Assembly: GCA_947179485.1 (NCBI GenBank)
Contig: OX359250.1
Span: 9,095,873-9,159,872, forward strand
Direction: 5' to 3'
From: Allacma fusca
Taxonomy: Eukaryota; Arthropoda; Collembola; Symphypleona; Sminthuridae
DNA length: 64,000 nt
Both the position numbers and the translations under genes were made by a program. The notes beneath the pieces are model-generated. The model worked only from the letters and a program-made list of their open reading frames with translations, did not search any database and was not told where the DNA came from. Below, one piece after another: positions 1 to 12,467 of the stretch (position 1 is its first letter; the number at the start of each line of letters is the position of its first letter).

Positions 1-57
1 GGTTTATTCAGTGTGACTAACGCAACTTCACATCCGCATTAAGATAAAAATTCATAC

Positions 58-1092
58 CTCTCATGAGGATGAGGTGTAATTACTCGTACCCCCTTTGCTG
101 TAATTCCAATCAGCACGTTTAGTATCTGCGAACGGCATGGTTAATAAGCACCATAACTAAATAAGATATGATTTTTAATTTAAGTTTAATCCACTTAATC
201 TTGAGATATGAGGCTTTTTTTTTTGCTCCTGAGCTTTATCGATTTCATGGGTAGCTAGTCGGTTCGGTATGTAAATTATTTAAAATAATTTCAAATGAAA
301 AATTATTTCTGTAATTACTATCTGCCGTCAGAGGGAACGTTTTGAGGATATTTATCTTTTAATTGTAAAATGGAATTACTTCACAATGAATCCAGCTTGA
401 ACTTTGAATGCTATTGCAGTGTGAATGAATTTTATTAGGGTGGAATATATTCTGAAGAATAAGCTGGAAGATGATCCCTACAGCAGGATATACATAGCTA
501 CATTTAAAATTGTGACTCTTGTGTCAGTTCTTTGGCTTGGATTCCGACTTGAAAAGCAGCGTTTTGTTCAATGTGGTCATGTCTTTGCACTCCAACTTTC
601 TTGTTTCTAAGTAATTATTAGAGATGATCGACAGACGAGCCGGTATTTAGTAAGTCAGAGCTCTTAAATTATTGTGAACAGTTTATAGTTTTAAAAAATT
701 TAAGGTTTTGTGGAAGTAATGTTTTGAGCGTTATTTCATCTTTCCCAATTATACCTCTATGTTGACACTTTGCTATAAAGAAGGCAGGAGTTTAAGGGTA
801 AACTTGAAAAAGCACGTTGTTGCCACTGTAATTGTGCAATTAAATCTAGCCAGGAGACCATATCATAAAGATTGTATACGATAGTGGTCATCACTTACGG
901 TACACAGATTAAAGACATTTAATTATACACATTACAAGTTACCATCATTGTTTCCTCAGTTTCTTTGCTGTGCTTAGCTCCGACTACCGTATCAGATGGC
1001 AAGACAGCAATACTTGACGGTTTGAGTGAGGACGTCGTTGGAACCAAGATGTACCCCTTGTTGGAACTCACAAGAATTATTCTACTTTTTCG
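58..1092 (-). CDS. Two possible internal exons of an unrecognised gene (partial)
   Basis: Two open segments read on the minus strand. The upstream one (1092-943, 50 codons) follows an acceptor ending TGTGCAG and ends at donor GTAACT in phase 0. It includes the stretch ILVSSNKGYILVP. The downstream one (125-58, 68 nt) follows an acceptor ending TTCGCAG, starts in phase 0 and ends at GTATGA. It reads LNVLIGITAKGVRVITPHPHE. The phases are compatible and both segments look like protein, with a beta-strand pattern that recalls a FERM or PTB lobe; that likeness is only an impression. No start or stop is in the window, and the gene would continue left of base 1. I do not recognise the family. Either segment could be chance. 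Confidence 0.33.
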
Positions 1093-4000
1093 CTGCACAC
1101 TCGCCGCATACAAGCACATGTAATTTACTCATAAAGATGCATGCAATTTAAGCGGATGATTTTAGGAATTACTATGTGGAAGCGTCGAACGTGCTGCTGC
1201 AGACTGCTAGCTTTAATTACTATAAAAATACGGCTGTTTGTTCTCAGCGGTTTTCTTGTTCGGCAAAAGTTTGAATAATTCCTGACGTCGAGAATAAAAT
1301 GTCGACAGTATCGCAGCCTTTTATCACATTAATTTAATCACGCATTTGCCACGGTAATTGCAGCAAAAGGTCATACGTACATACAATCGTAAAATATTAG
1401 CATTCCAAACTGTCAGGGGAAATCATAGTAAAAATTTCAACTTCCTCTACATCAAAACATAGGAAGGGGGAAATATTTAGAAAATCAATTCATATAACAG
1501 GCAAAGATCAGAAATTATATAAGGTTCAAAATGTTGTTGTTGATAATGCTAACAGAATTGATTTGTACACAGACAAGCTGTCCTTCCTGTCTTCGAGTTT
1601 CAACTTCCTCACTCCTTCCAATTCCAATGTGCAGAAGTTCGTAAAACCAGTTATGCAGTCAGCTAAACATTCTATATCACTTGAGAAAAATGCTGAGTAC
1701 GCTGACAATGAGAATGAAAAGTGCTAGAATTAAATTGGAGATGATTACAGGGTAATCTTTGCGCATTATTGTTAGCATAATCAGAGGGGAAATAATAATG
1801 ATAGGAAATAAGCATTGATTCCATAGTTTGATTTTATTGAATCCTATAATAGAGCATACTTGTAATACATACATCAGAAATAAGAACTCGCACGCGGTTT
1901 TAAGTACATGTTTTTTCCAAGTATCCTTTGTGTATACCTAGTGTATGAATTGTATATCACAGAATCAAGTTTATCTTGATTTTACGTTACTTATGGAAAC
2001 CAACCACAGAAATGCAACTAACAAAAGTTGAACTAGTTGTTATACAGCTACACTAGGCTTGTAAGTACGTATGTATCTCAGTATATTTAGAACCCGCATT
2101 CCAAACTAGAAATCTTGAACACACGGAAGAGTCCTATGGAAACGTATTGTAGAGGCATGTTCTTTCAGCATTATTTTAATGTAGGCTCCTACGAAACTTT
2201 TAGCGTGTTTCATATTGTAACACTCTCTAAAGGCATAGGTCATTCCTCAAGTTAGCACTGATCGTCAAGCACCAATAAAAATATCGCGCGCTTTGACTAA
2301 CATTAATGAACTAAAAATAACCAGCCTAATTAAAACTATAACTTGTTCATCTGCTATCTCAGCTCAGGTCAGGTTGTTCAAATGTTGAAATGACTTTAAA
2401 ATATGTACCAAATACGCATAATCACAGGTAACAATAAAAATTACACTACTGTAGAATGAGTACTTATGAGTGCAGTAATCGATCCGCACAAAGCATTAAG
2501 CTAACAATTAACGTTAAGTTTATTTCTCACATAACCAAGGCAAAGCTCGAAGAAGCTCATGATTTGGTTTGCCACAAAGTTACTTATACACATCGACAGT
2601 GTCAACCGTCAATACAAAATTGAAAACAAACATAGCTGATGTAAACTATGGATATTATAGATATATAGTAGCTAATTACTTTTTCGACATTAATATTTTT
2701 ACAGATGCCACGAAGAAGGCTTACCATGGTTAAATTAGCATAAAACACAAATTAACTTACAATCAGGTATTAAGCTCATACTATTACAAACTGTCGATCA
2801 AAACTCTTACAATTATTTGAGATAGTTGCAAGCAATGGCTGTAAAATATTCTGCATTCCTGTCACATTGAGTTAAAGATGGCACATACGCACACTAAATG
2901 GTCAAGAATATGGCATATCTGAATGTGTCCTGTGCATTTGCACACTACATATGTGAAAATTTTTGCTGTGTGTGAATACAAAATTGCCACATGACTTTGA
3001 CACAGATTAACTAACTGCACTTATTTACTATTTAATCGTGTTGATTCTTACAGCTTACTTATCCGAGTGATAATGCTTAACTCTCTTAAGCTAATATAAA
3101 TTATTTGACATAGCATGACCAACCTGTTTACTTTAACCTCGTGTTACTTCCTTTCACTTGCTGTCGTTGTATTGTTACATTTCACCCTAAACGTGTATAA
3201 CAATAATAAAACGAATCTTCTTCTTGCACAGAAATACTTACACTATATAGGTTAAATGCATTATTTAATTTATCATGTTCGAGAGACCAATTAAATGGAG
3301 CAGTGTTCATATAGAATGCATCATCCTACCCCTAAGCAACAATATCTGTAACTCTAAATTATAGACACTGCAAGATATTACTTACAATAATAATTGTTGA
3401 CCCTCTCAAAATCATTGCATTTTCGTATAGGTATAATTATACAGTATTCTTTGGAATGTTACAATTGAATTGCTAGATAATATGTTCCCTCCACGTTACG
3501 ATCCATGCTGTTGTAGCTAACAGCATGTTCACATCAGACAAAACTTTGATAATGCTTGTTACAACTGGACAGAATAAAGCTCTAAACTGACAGTTACAAT
3601 GCGTACTGTGTACTATAAATATAATTACCTAAGTACATACAAGAGCTAATGCTATTTAGGAAGTCACTTCCTTTTACCAACACAACTTTTAATCACAAGA
3701 AACACGGATAGACAAAATACGCTTTATATTACAACCATTTTGTAAAACATCTAAATCACTTGATGTTTTCACAACATCACAATTTCAATTACACTTAAGC
3801 TCCAATAATTTGCTTAACCATGCATAATCAACATTAAAGGGCTGCAAAATCCGGAGGATAAATAATAATGTACTGTACCTGTTGGTACGGAGGATTAACA
3901 ATAATTATAAATAATTTGCCCATATCAAATTGTAATAACCAGTAAAGAATGCTGAAAGTTTCTTCAAACTGCTTTCCAGCTGATTTAAAAAAGTTTTACA

Positions 4001-4858
4001 AATTAGGACGAATAGTTCATTCCCTGCAAATAGACTGACATTGCATCTACTTAGTTCAGTGTTGCACATTGTGGTACAACAAATCAAGAAATAATACAAA
4101 AAATTCAAAACAGTTTTCCAACATACTGGCTTGTAATTATATGCTTTCGATTATTTTAGTTTGTACCAACAGATATCTTTATTTCTGAATGTGCCTGACT
4201 GATAATGAGTTTTCATCAATAGCCAAGGCATTTTCGCTGAACCCGTCTACGTTACTTGGTGTAGTAGCCTTGTAACATGGCCCACGTTGTAAAATGGACC
4301 GAGTCAATGAATTCATTTAAATTTTGCTATAAAAACTATTTCATTCCTTAGCTCAGAGGTCGCTCTTATGTTTTAGGAACAGAACACAAGGAACATGTAG
4401 TCTGAGAATCTGAATATTTCTTTCAAGGATGTTTCGCTTTACATTAGGGCTTAGGGTTCAGGATCAAGTGTTGAACGGATAAAAATAATTCCAAATGTTC
4501 ATGGGCGCGCCGTGATTCAGTGTGCCCTATCTATGAAGTAAGATTTTGTAGATGTAATAGTGCTGCTAGCAATAAACTTATTATTCTGTATAGAGTTTAT
4601 GTCTTTTCCCCGTCGACGTTGAATGCTGCTAAAAATACATACATATTCAAAATAACCAACATTTCTTACCGCTTTCAACCTGTAAAGTATTTGCACTTAT
4701 TACAGACCATCAATTCACACTGAAGTTTAGAATTATCTACATATTCTCTGATGCAGTTTTTCTAACACTTACAACTTCAAGCTTCAGATCTGGCTACAGT
4801 AGAGATAGAGAACATCTTTCTAAGTACCTTTTTAAAAGGAAACCTGTAGTCACAGCCA
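1093..4858. other. AT-rich intergenic stretch, no supported gene
   Basis: I find no gene I can support here. Two minus-strand open frames occur at 1526-1708 and 1677-1874. The second has two hydrophobic stretches, but they overlap in different frames and I could not link them to splice sites or a family. The rest is AT-rich with many stops in all frames. Confidence 0.5.
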
Positions 4859-6238
4859 TTAGCGAGTTTTGTATTTCTTGGCTCGAAAACTACCACCGTG
4901 AATGCTACCTCCATTTTGAGAGTAGTTCATCAAAGCCAATCCGAAAATAATGAGGAGAGTTCCTAGCCACCATAGTAAACTGACTGACTCTCCAAAAATA
5001 AGCTGACCCACGAGAGCCTACAAAGCAAAGCAAGGAAATCACAAAGTTAATTTCAACTCAATGGTATTTCACATCATCTAGGTGAATATCTATTTCTCAA
5101 TTCATTCTTCCAAAATGTCAATCTGTTGTCTCATATGAAACTAATGTCTTCCCAAGAGCTTCTTTCTCCACTTACTTTGTTTATAAAGCACTAGAGCTGC
5201 CAAATTTTTAATTAGCTGTCAAAAACTTTATTTTACACTTACGCACCAGATAAAATATTTCCAAACATGCCACTGCAAAAGCATCTACCTTCTTCAATAA
5301 TCTTTTCAAACGTCATCCAATATTCAAGAATAAGACACCACATAATACTACACAACTTAACAAAGACATGAAGATTTCAATCGTTTAATAAAATATAAAT
5401 AAAAAAATCAATAATGGTTGCATACAGAGTTGAAATTAATTGTAAAAACAAATGTAACTTCAAGGGACCCACTCACTTCATTGATCTGCACTCTTATTAC
5501 ACTTTTCTCTTATTTACTCTTATTCAGAGTTAGGGGAAAAATTAAAGCAAAACAGATTGCATAAACCGGAAAGTTCACACAGCACTACAGGTAGTAATCA
5601 AATATTTGGAGTAAATGCAGTAATTATACTTACGGAAGAAAAGAAATTGGCTGCCGTGTTGGTTACGGTAGCTTCCAAAGATGTTTTACAATTGCGAAGA
5701 GCTTTAACAAACGTTGTCCACATGACAGCATTCATTGCAATCATCATGATAAACGCCAAAATTTGCAGGTAGATTGCAGCCTGTTAATGATCACATGTTA
5801 CGATTAATTAATGAGTATCATCAATTCCAACAAGCATCCGTCTACAAAAATATGCAACTCAATTATATCATGAATATGCTAAATGCATTACGCAACATTC
5901 ATCTATGCTCAGAAAAAACGTACTTCCCTCAGATTTTCAAAGATTCTACCTGAATATGAGAGACATTTCTAACAATATGAAGCACATTAGAAAACAGCTG
6001 TGCCTTGAGATCAAAAAGATGTAACTTTTACCTCGCTACAAAACATGTAATTATGAGAGGGCAGGTAGCCACTGTACATTTCCGATAGCACCTCGCACAT
6101 CCAAACTGTTTCACTTGATGTCATTGCGAATTTCCCGAATGTCCCTGCCAATGAAGCAAATACACCAGACGTCAAAGCCAATGTTAAGCCTCTTCTAGGT
6201 GACGGATCATCATTCTTCTCTTCTTCCACGTCACTCAT
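4859..6238 (-). CDS. TMEM42: Transmembrane protein 42 homologue (EamA-like small membrane protein)
   Basis: Three exons, all joined in phase 0: 6238-6032 (donor GTAAAA), 5780-5634 (donor GTAAGT) and 5017-4859 with stop TAA. They encode 170 aa, against about 159 aa for human TMEM42. Four hydrophobic segments are visible: about residues 18-40, 71-92, 108-128 and 134-151. Family-like motifs are GVFASLAGTFGKFA in the first, NAVMWTTF in the second, and GQLIFGES followed by LLWWLGTLLIIFGL near the end. These match the vertebrate TMEM42 pattern of MWTFF and YGE…LWWGG. The tail ends KYKTR, which fits a KxKxx ER-retrieval signal, so early secretory pathway residence is plausible (inference). The molecular function of the family is poorly known. 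The start is the only Met ahead of the first membrane segment. Confidence 0.85.
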
Positions 6239-6953
6239 TGTATTTCAGTTATAGATGCTCATTAGCGTCCTTATTCTTGAACTATTCCTATATCCACAAA
6301 TAAATTATAATAATAATTATTGTATGAACAAATTATCGCTAAAAACGATAAACAAACATCAATTTTGAACTCTTTCTTCGCGAGCATAAAAATGTTGCGA
6401 TAATACTATACGTGACCGACCTTGTTAGGTCATATTTTCTCCTATGGGTCATGCAAGAATCTTTTCGATCATATCATGTCATATGTATACAATGAATTTA
6501 ACACAGCACATATCTACCCGTAGCCCCGGACATTACCACTCACAATCAGCACAACAACGAACTTCGCAGCAGCGGATGCAAATCTCGTCAATATTATAAA
6601 TTCATTCAATTATTATTCAATACATTTCCTACTTATTACTGCAACCAGTCAAACAAGTAAGTAGCATGCTCAAGCTGTACTGGTGCAAGCTACTGATCAT
6701 AGACACTGCATTGGAATAAATGCAAAATGCAACGGAAGCGTAACGACATGCTCCAACACTTCGAATTAGCTTTCTCTTTTAAATGTGCGGATCAACTAAT
6801 TAACTTTGTATGAGTGTTGAGTGAATATGCATGCAATAATGACTCTGAGTGTGTGACACAACACTAAAACCACACACTCACCTCAAATGACACTTGGGCA
6901 CTTCACACTACAATTCACGCGTATGCATTACTGACAATAAATCAAACATCAAT

Positions 6954-6983
6954 TCCACACACACACACACTTCACACACACAT
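6954..6983. repeat. (CA)n microsatellite
   Basis: Runs of CA dinucleotide, interrupted once by TT. A GAT/GAG-rich patch follows at 7032-7078. Open frames across the patch in both directions reflect the simple composition, not a gene. Confidence 0.8.
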
Positions 6984-7239
6984 ACCACAATTATGGGAAT
7001 GTGGTCCGGGATGAGAAGTGACCCGGGACGGGAGGATGATGATGAGGATGCTGCTGATGATGAAGATGTTGATGACGGTGTCCTGCAAAGGAAAACAAAA
7101 TTAAAATGTAGGTCACTAAATGTAAACAAACTCGTTTACATTTGACTCGTCAATTCCTCACCCTTCCTCCCTTCATTATTTAAAAATGTCCCATTTCCTA
7201 AAAATAACAAAATGCAAAACCACTACCTTACGTTCCTTA

Positions 7240-7500
7240 CCTGAAGTCCCTGGACCCCTCCAGGGGTATAAATAGGTCAGTCTTTACAGCAAGTTCCGGC
7301 AGACTTGAATAAAGTCTTCTTCCGAGAGCTGCTCACTGGAGAACCTTCCGAAGGAAACTACTGGATTTGATTCCGTGGTTTTACCGCTGGAAATACCTAT
7401 CCTTACTAAAAAGGCCCTGCTTTACGTCCAACCCATTTTCAGGCCCTTCTTCGTCGGCGGTTTCCAAAATCGTCAAGACTGGAAGAATTAGAACATAATG
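7240..7500. other. GC-richer island with TATA motif and open frames on both strands
   Basis: On the plus strand a TATAAATA box (7267-7274) is followed by AATAAA (7308-7313). A 60-codon open frame without ATG then runs 7309-7491, including ETTGFDSVVLPLEIP. On the minus strand a shorter frame reads ILETADEEGPENGLDVKQG, and a consensus-like donor GTAAGG lies at 7236-7241. TATA plus poly(A) signal this close together recalls a solo LTR, but no TG…CA ends or direct repeats could be fixed. It could also be a decayed coding fragment. Confidence 0.25.
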
Positions 7501-8800
7501 TTTTGTCATTTTTTCTGAACTTGAACTCTACTTAATTTTTAAAGTATTAGTTTGAAAAGTATTTCAAATTTTGCATTTTACCATTTCCGGATTCTTCCTG
7601 GCTTTGTGTGTTAACAATTATTATTGTTTATGTAAATTTTGTTTTGTTTATTTTGCGAAGATTCAATTTTTAGAGTGACATTGGGTCAAATCAAACCTCG
7701 CCCTGTAACATATCCCAAAATTGGACACCCTAGATCTCCTACCTTAAAAAATATTTGTGAGAGTGGGATCCTTATAATTATACCTTAAAACATTAAAGTA
7801 AATACCGGGTACCACCCCATTATTTTTGAAGCTCAATAAATTAATTATACACGCTTGAATAGAGTGGTTAATTACCCTATTTAGGCTAGCACCCTCACAA
7901 TCTAAGGTGAGGTTTTGATCTAGTAAATAATTTTATTTTCAATTAAGGGTTTTCCAATATCTCAATTTAAAATTTATAGTAAGTGGGTGAATTGCAGTAC
8001 GGACAAATTATTATAATATTGTAATAATTATTAAAGAACAAGCTGCGCATAATATTTGGATATTTTGTTTCACTGTGCACATCAGGCGTGAATAGTTCGT
8101 GCGATCTCGCCTTTATTGGTGCTGGAGACCTCATCAAAATTTAGTCTTAAATACTCGGTAAAACGGAAACTCTGTTGTCAGCCAGTTACTGCATTCCCGG
8201 TGTTACAATAGTCTTGTTTAATTGACATTGGAAAATCCTTCATTTGGTATGTAATTTGTGAAATTTTAAATGAAGCGTTCTTTTGACCTGATCTTTTTTT
8301 TCGACGCAAGATTTCCTGCGTGAATTAAGACTAGTACCACAAAATGCGCTACTCTTAGCGAATTGTTCCAACGAGACTAATCTCAAACTAAATTTAATTT
8401 TTTATATGTTTTAATTGGAGAATCACCACGTTCTCAAGTAGTCTTTCGGTAACGAAATATATGAAATGAGAAATATAGGAGAGGTACGGGAAGGATTGAG
8501 CAATGTTGTCAATGAGATGTACGCTAACTTCAAATGAAGGATAATTTCCATTTGTCGTACGAGGAAGACAATTTGCTGTTAAATTAAGATTCTCCGTGTC
8601 CATAAACAAGTCGCAGTGCCTAAGTTTGAGTAAAGTAGGCATTTGGTCATCAAAACCTGTTTTTACTCACATGGTAATAATATATTAACTTCATGTAGCA
8701 TTTTCTAGAACCACCTCTCAAGATCATGTGAAAGTATTTGTTGACAAAAATGAGGATCAAGAAGACCTACGGAGTGAAGGGAATGGAATATGGAATATAC

Positions 8801-9763
8801 CAAAGCTGGGCAAAATAATTGCCTATCCTAAATCATACATACATTTTATAGTTTTCAAAGAGCATACATTTTGCATACATAAATTTTTCCAGAAATTTAA
8901 TCATACATATATGCATATAAATAAATTTATGCATAAATATATATACACGTGCCTATAAACGTGTATGTTGAACGTTATGAACCTTTATAAAACTAAATAA
9001 AATTTATGATGGTTAATACCCAACACGGACAGCAACTTCTGTGTTGACATAAATGTGGTGACATGCATATGCAAACATAAATGCACAGCATTGACATATA
9101 AATAGTGCAGCCAATGAAATGAAGAAGAAACATGTGGGTAAAAACATGGTTATTTTTAGCAGGCCTGGAGTTTGAATGAAGAAGGTTCCAGCACATAATA
9201 TACATAATTACTTTGTCAAGTTTTTCCTGCACAACATTTAGTAACTTGCATATGTCACGACTTGTGCTGACACAAGGCTCACATATCTATGTGAGAACTT
9301 GTGCAAGCCACCTCCCACTTATATCAGTGTACGTACGAACGCACAGCATTTCTGTGTCAAACATATGCAAGTCAGCACAGATTTCGTGCTGTCCGTGTTG
9401 GGTATAAGTTTAAAAATATTAATTTCTAGTGTCGTAGGTTTCAGTCAAAACGTCTAGAAATCGTTTGCATTGCAGCAGGAAATAACAAATGCGAATACAC
9501 CAATAGCCACAGACAGACCATGCCAAGAAAATACAGATGGAGTTCGCTGAGCATACACGGTGCATACATACCTAAATCTCCCGGCCTTTTATACATACAT
9601 ACATACTCGTACATACAGTATTCATACCATACATATATCATTCATTTGTTTAGTAGAAACTTGCAGCCTACATATATTGCATACAAATATTCGGAAAATA
9701 TGCGAACATACATAAAAAACTGCATATATTTATGCATAAATATAGGATATGTGCCCACCTTTG
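8801..9763. mobile_element. hAT-like non-autonomous DNA transposon, 963 bp
   Basis: The ends are imperfect terminal inverted repeats CAAAGCTGGGCA (left) and CAAAGGTGGGCA (right, reverse complement). They are flanked by an exact 8-bp direct repeat GAATATAC at 8793-8800 and 9764-9771. An 8-bp duplication and a TGGGCA-type terminus are typical of the hAT superfamily. There is no transposase reading frame. The interior is AT-rich with many CATA and ATGCATAAATAT repeats near both ends. A second element with its own ends is nested at 9017-9404. Confidence 0.8.
9017..9404. mobile_element. Nested MITE, 388 bp, TAA target duplication
   Basis: The inverted repeats start TACCCAACACGGACAGCA at both ends. 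A related block (CTGTGTTGAC / CTGTGCTGAC) sits just inside. Trinucleotide TAA flanks both sides (9014-9016, 9405-9407). A TWA duplication suggests PIF/Harbinger-type mobilisation, though the TIR start is not the commonest for that group. Subterminal copies of a TGCATATGCAA-like motif recur inside. No coding capacity. It lies wholly within the hAT-like element, so it inserted later. Confidence 0.72.
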
Positions 9764-9886
9764 GAATATACACATTTAATTTGTGTACCCCGAAATATTG
9801 TAATTTATTATGGTCTATCATTTTACCGTACGTTGGTCTACACTTTGACTAGCTTTGCACAACCAGCTATTGCGTGCAACTATTTA

Positions 9887-10664
9887 GGGAGCGTCCATAA
9901 ATGATGTCATGCCATATATCAGTGGGTCCTTTCATAATTTTCTGACGCTGGAATGATACAGTCAGTGGGTCTAACAAGTTCATTGTGACATCATCAACGA
10001 TTAAATGAAATAGGAGGTACAAGGAACCATGCGACATCTGCTGCTCAAATAATTACTTTATCACGCCGCCAAAGAGTGATACCAGGGAAAACATATATCT
10101 CGAGGAAAATCTCAATTGGGAGGGATTGTATTTAGCTTACAGGAATTTTTAAATTTGATTTAAAATGGATTTAAAAATTGATCTTTTTTGGCAGGTATTT
10201 TCAAATTTATTGGCTTGTTACAGGGAAAGTTACGCAAACAAGGGTGTTTAGATTGGTTAACCTTATTTGGCAGGGGTTTGACGTCTTGTAGGGAAATTAA
10301 TTTTGCTAACAAGGATTTTGAAAATCGATGACCTTTATTCAGCAGGGATTCTTGAAATCGTTGAGGACCTCCCTGCAGGGACATAAAATTCAGCAGTGAC
10401 ATTCAAAAATGATCTTTCAGGGAGACTAACAAAAATCCGACCCCTGATTTACAGAGGCTTCTTGCGATAAAGAATGTGCTGATTTTCGGACATTTTAACC
10501 ACAAATGTTTGAGAACATACGTGGTTAATTTCTGTGCTTGGTGAGAGTGACGTCATTATGAGGGTGGGTCCATCACTAACGCCAGAAATGATGGCTTAAT
10601 GACACTAGTATCAGTGGGTGGGATTTTTATGATTTTTACCATGACATCATTTATGGACGCTCTC
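9887..10664. mobile_element. Harbinger-like MITE, 778 bp, TTA target duplication
   Basis: The terminal inverted repeats share GAGCGTCCATAAATGATG and the following TCATG, with one mismatch in the outermost bases (GGG against GAG). They are flanked by TTA on both sides (9884-9886, 10665-10667). A TTA duplication and a G-rich terminus suggest PIF/Harbinger. The second inner block is also inverted (ATCAGTGGGT near both ends). The middle contains a reverse-oriented relative of the MITE at 20021-20410. Confidence 0.75.
10085..10446 (-). mobile_element. Relative of the 20021-20410 hAT MITE, one end degraded
   Basis: Read on the minus strand from 10446, this starts CAGGGGTCGGATTTTTGT, identical to the plus-strand start of the element at 20021. 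It then shares the order of internal blocks: TCCCTG repeats, GGTCCTCAACGATTTCA, AATCCCTGCTGAA and so on. The other end, near 10085, lacks the expected terminal repeat, and I see no 8-bp duplication. It lies inside the 9887-10664 element, either as a nested insertion or as part of a composite. Confidence 0.7.
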
Positions 10665-12467
10665 TTACTCCTTCCTTATTTACATTTGCCATTATGAGCC
10701 AGCAATAGCTGTCTGTGCAGTGCTCGTTGTTACATTTTGGTAAAGCTGTCCAGCACAATTCATATTAAGTAACATGAATAATTTCAAATCAAAACGGACT
10801 GACAAACATTTGATCAGCTTAAACAGTTTAATACCCATTTGCACAATACCGTATTAAAGCAATTCTGAATTTTTTTGTCAACCGACTTACAGGCATCATA
10901 ACTTAATTTAATTTAGTTGATGGACCCAAATTTGTGCTAATGATGCCAATATAAATTGGATGAATTTATTTTTGTTGACGATAGGTTATAAATCTCCATA
11001 CCTGTTTTAATACGATTTTTTTAATGTAATTTATTATAGGCTAGAGACGGGGCAAATCACATAACTAAACCCCTTTCATGTTAAGATTATTTAGCTGTTT
11101 TTATGTAATAATTCTCTGTATAATTACTTTAAAAATTACAACGTTTAGTGTATTAGTATTTTGCATATAAAACATTGTTACATTCAAATTATTATTAGAG
11201 AGAAAGAAATAATTTTCACTAATACCACAATATTTGCCTTACGACACCGTGCATAATGATTTCTAACATTTTTTTACAGAAAAATATTTGTTTCAAACTT
11301 GGATATAAATATATTAATTGTACAATTGATGAAATGATATCCTATAAGATCCACGAATTGTGGTAATAACAATAACATCATTTATAAGCTGCTTAGATAA
11401 ATTAAACCGTTGTCTAAATTGTTCAAAATGTTCACAAATAGTTCAAAAAAAATTATTGTTGCCGGACATCCCATCCGACTCGGTAAGTGGCCTTGCTTGA
11501 TTCCTACTAAAATAATAAATAGATTTTTTATATTTCACTTGATAAGTACATTAAATATTTAATGTTTCATTTTGTTCATCTCCACTGATTCAGTACTAAC
11601 TTGTTGATGTTTATCGAAATGTTTTTTAAAATTTGAAATAAATTTATTAAACATTATTTATTGCATTTTAATTATCTCAATTTTAATTTCACTTATCGAA
11701 AAAATTGGCCATGACTGCTTCATCTCTGCGTATTAGGAAATTATTACCTCGTAATATAAAGTAGGCAATCTGTAACGTATCTCGCTCAGTTAGGTTTTAG
11801 GTTAGTTTCTGTTAGGTCAATAATAGATAATAGTGCTCTTAGATTTTATTAGAAATAATTATTAGAAGTAATATATACGTGTAGACTTTACGTTTAAGTA
11901 TAATAAGTGGAGTTGGGATATTCCTATTGCTGTTTACTGTGCTGTTGTAAACTGTATAATAGAATAGACCATCACCAAATTTTGCGACAGAATTTGCGAG
12001 AACTATCCAAATTTAGGTAAGCTGACAATGATTTCATGGCAATGATTGCGGAAACAACATTTAGGATATCGAATCACAGGGTTTCTTGAAAATCGTTTGT
12101 GAGACTATCTTGATTTCCCTACGTCCCGTGTGTGCATATATACATTTTTCTGTAGCATGAACTTGTCGGATCATTTGGCACAATCCTCCGGAGCCTGCAA
12201 ATTGATTTTATTCTAGACTCAGATAACAAATTTTAAAACATATATATGATGCTGTTCCACTATATCAATTTTTCAACGGTTCCGTTAATATGATCCTGTA
12301 AATCATTGTTTCCGCAAACAGTAAAACAGCAATATTACATATGAACTAATTCCTATGCGTCTAATTCTCATTGAAAATCTTAGAAAGTGGAATATCAATT
12401 ATCTTTGGGGAATACTTGACCAACTTTGGATAAAGGGTTTCAACGCACGTGTAAGCATCATTCCAAA
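10665..12467. other. AT-rich intergenic stretch upstream of the 12-exon gene
   Basis: No coding segment could be supported. The right part must contain the promoter and 5' UTR of the gene starting at 12468. A possible UTR donor (GGTAAGC) lies near 12016. Nothing else stands out. Confidence 0.4.

Larger units (their letters stand above)
6239..8792. other. Intergenic region upstream of TMEM42
   Basis: This holds the probable TMEM42 promoter side, a CA microsatellite, a GAT/GAG-rich patch and a GC-richer island (7240-7500), each listed separately. The remainder is AT-rich without supported genes. A loose inverted repeat (about 7688-7704 against 7904-7920) has no clear target-site duplication. 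Confidence 0.5.

Noticed and set aside
1526..1874. Two overlapping minus-strand frames, one with two hydrophobic stretches (receptor-like look)
   Set aside because: They use different frames, no splice path joins them to neighbours, and AT-rich DNA readily gives hydrophobic frames.
6894..7145. Open frames on both strands across 6894-7145
   Set aside because: They are translations of CA and GAT/GAG simple repeats.
7688..7920. Loose inverted repeat (AATCAAACCTCGCC against ATCAAAACCTCACC) as a possible MITE
   Set aside because: Only about 17 bp with mismatches and no matching target duplication at either side.
11789..11815. TTAGG-like motifs recalling the insect telomere repeat
   Set aside because: Irregular spacing and only three or four units; chance in AT-rich DNA.
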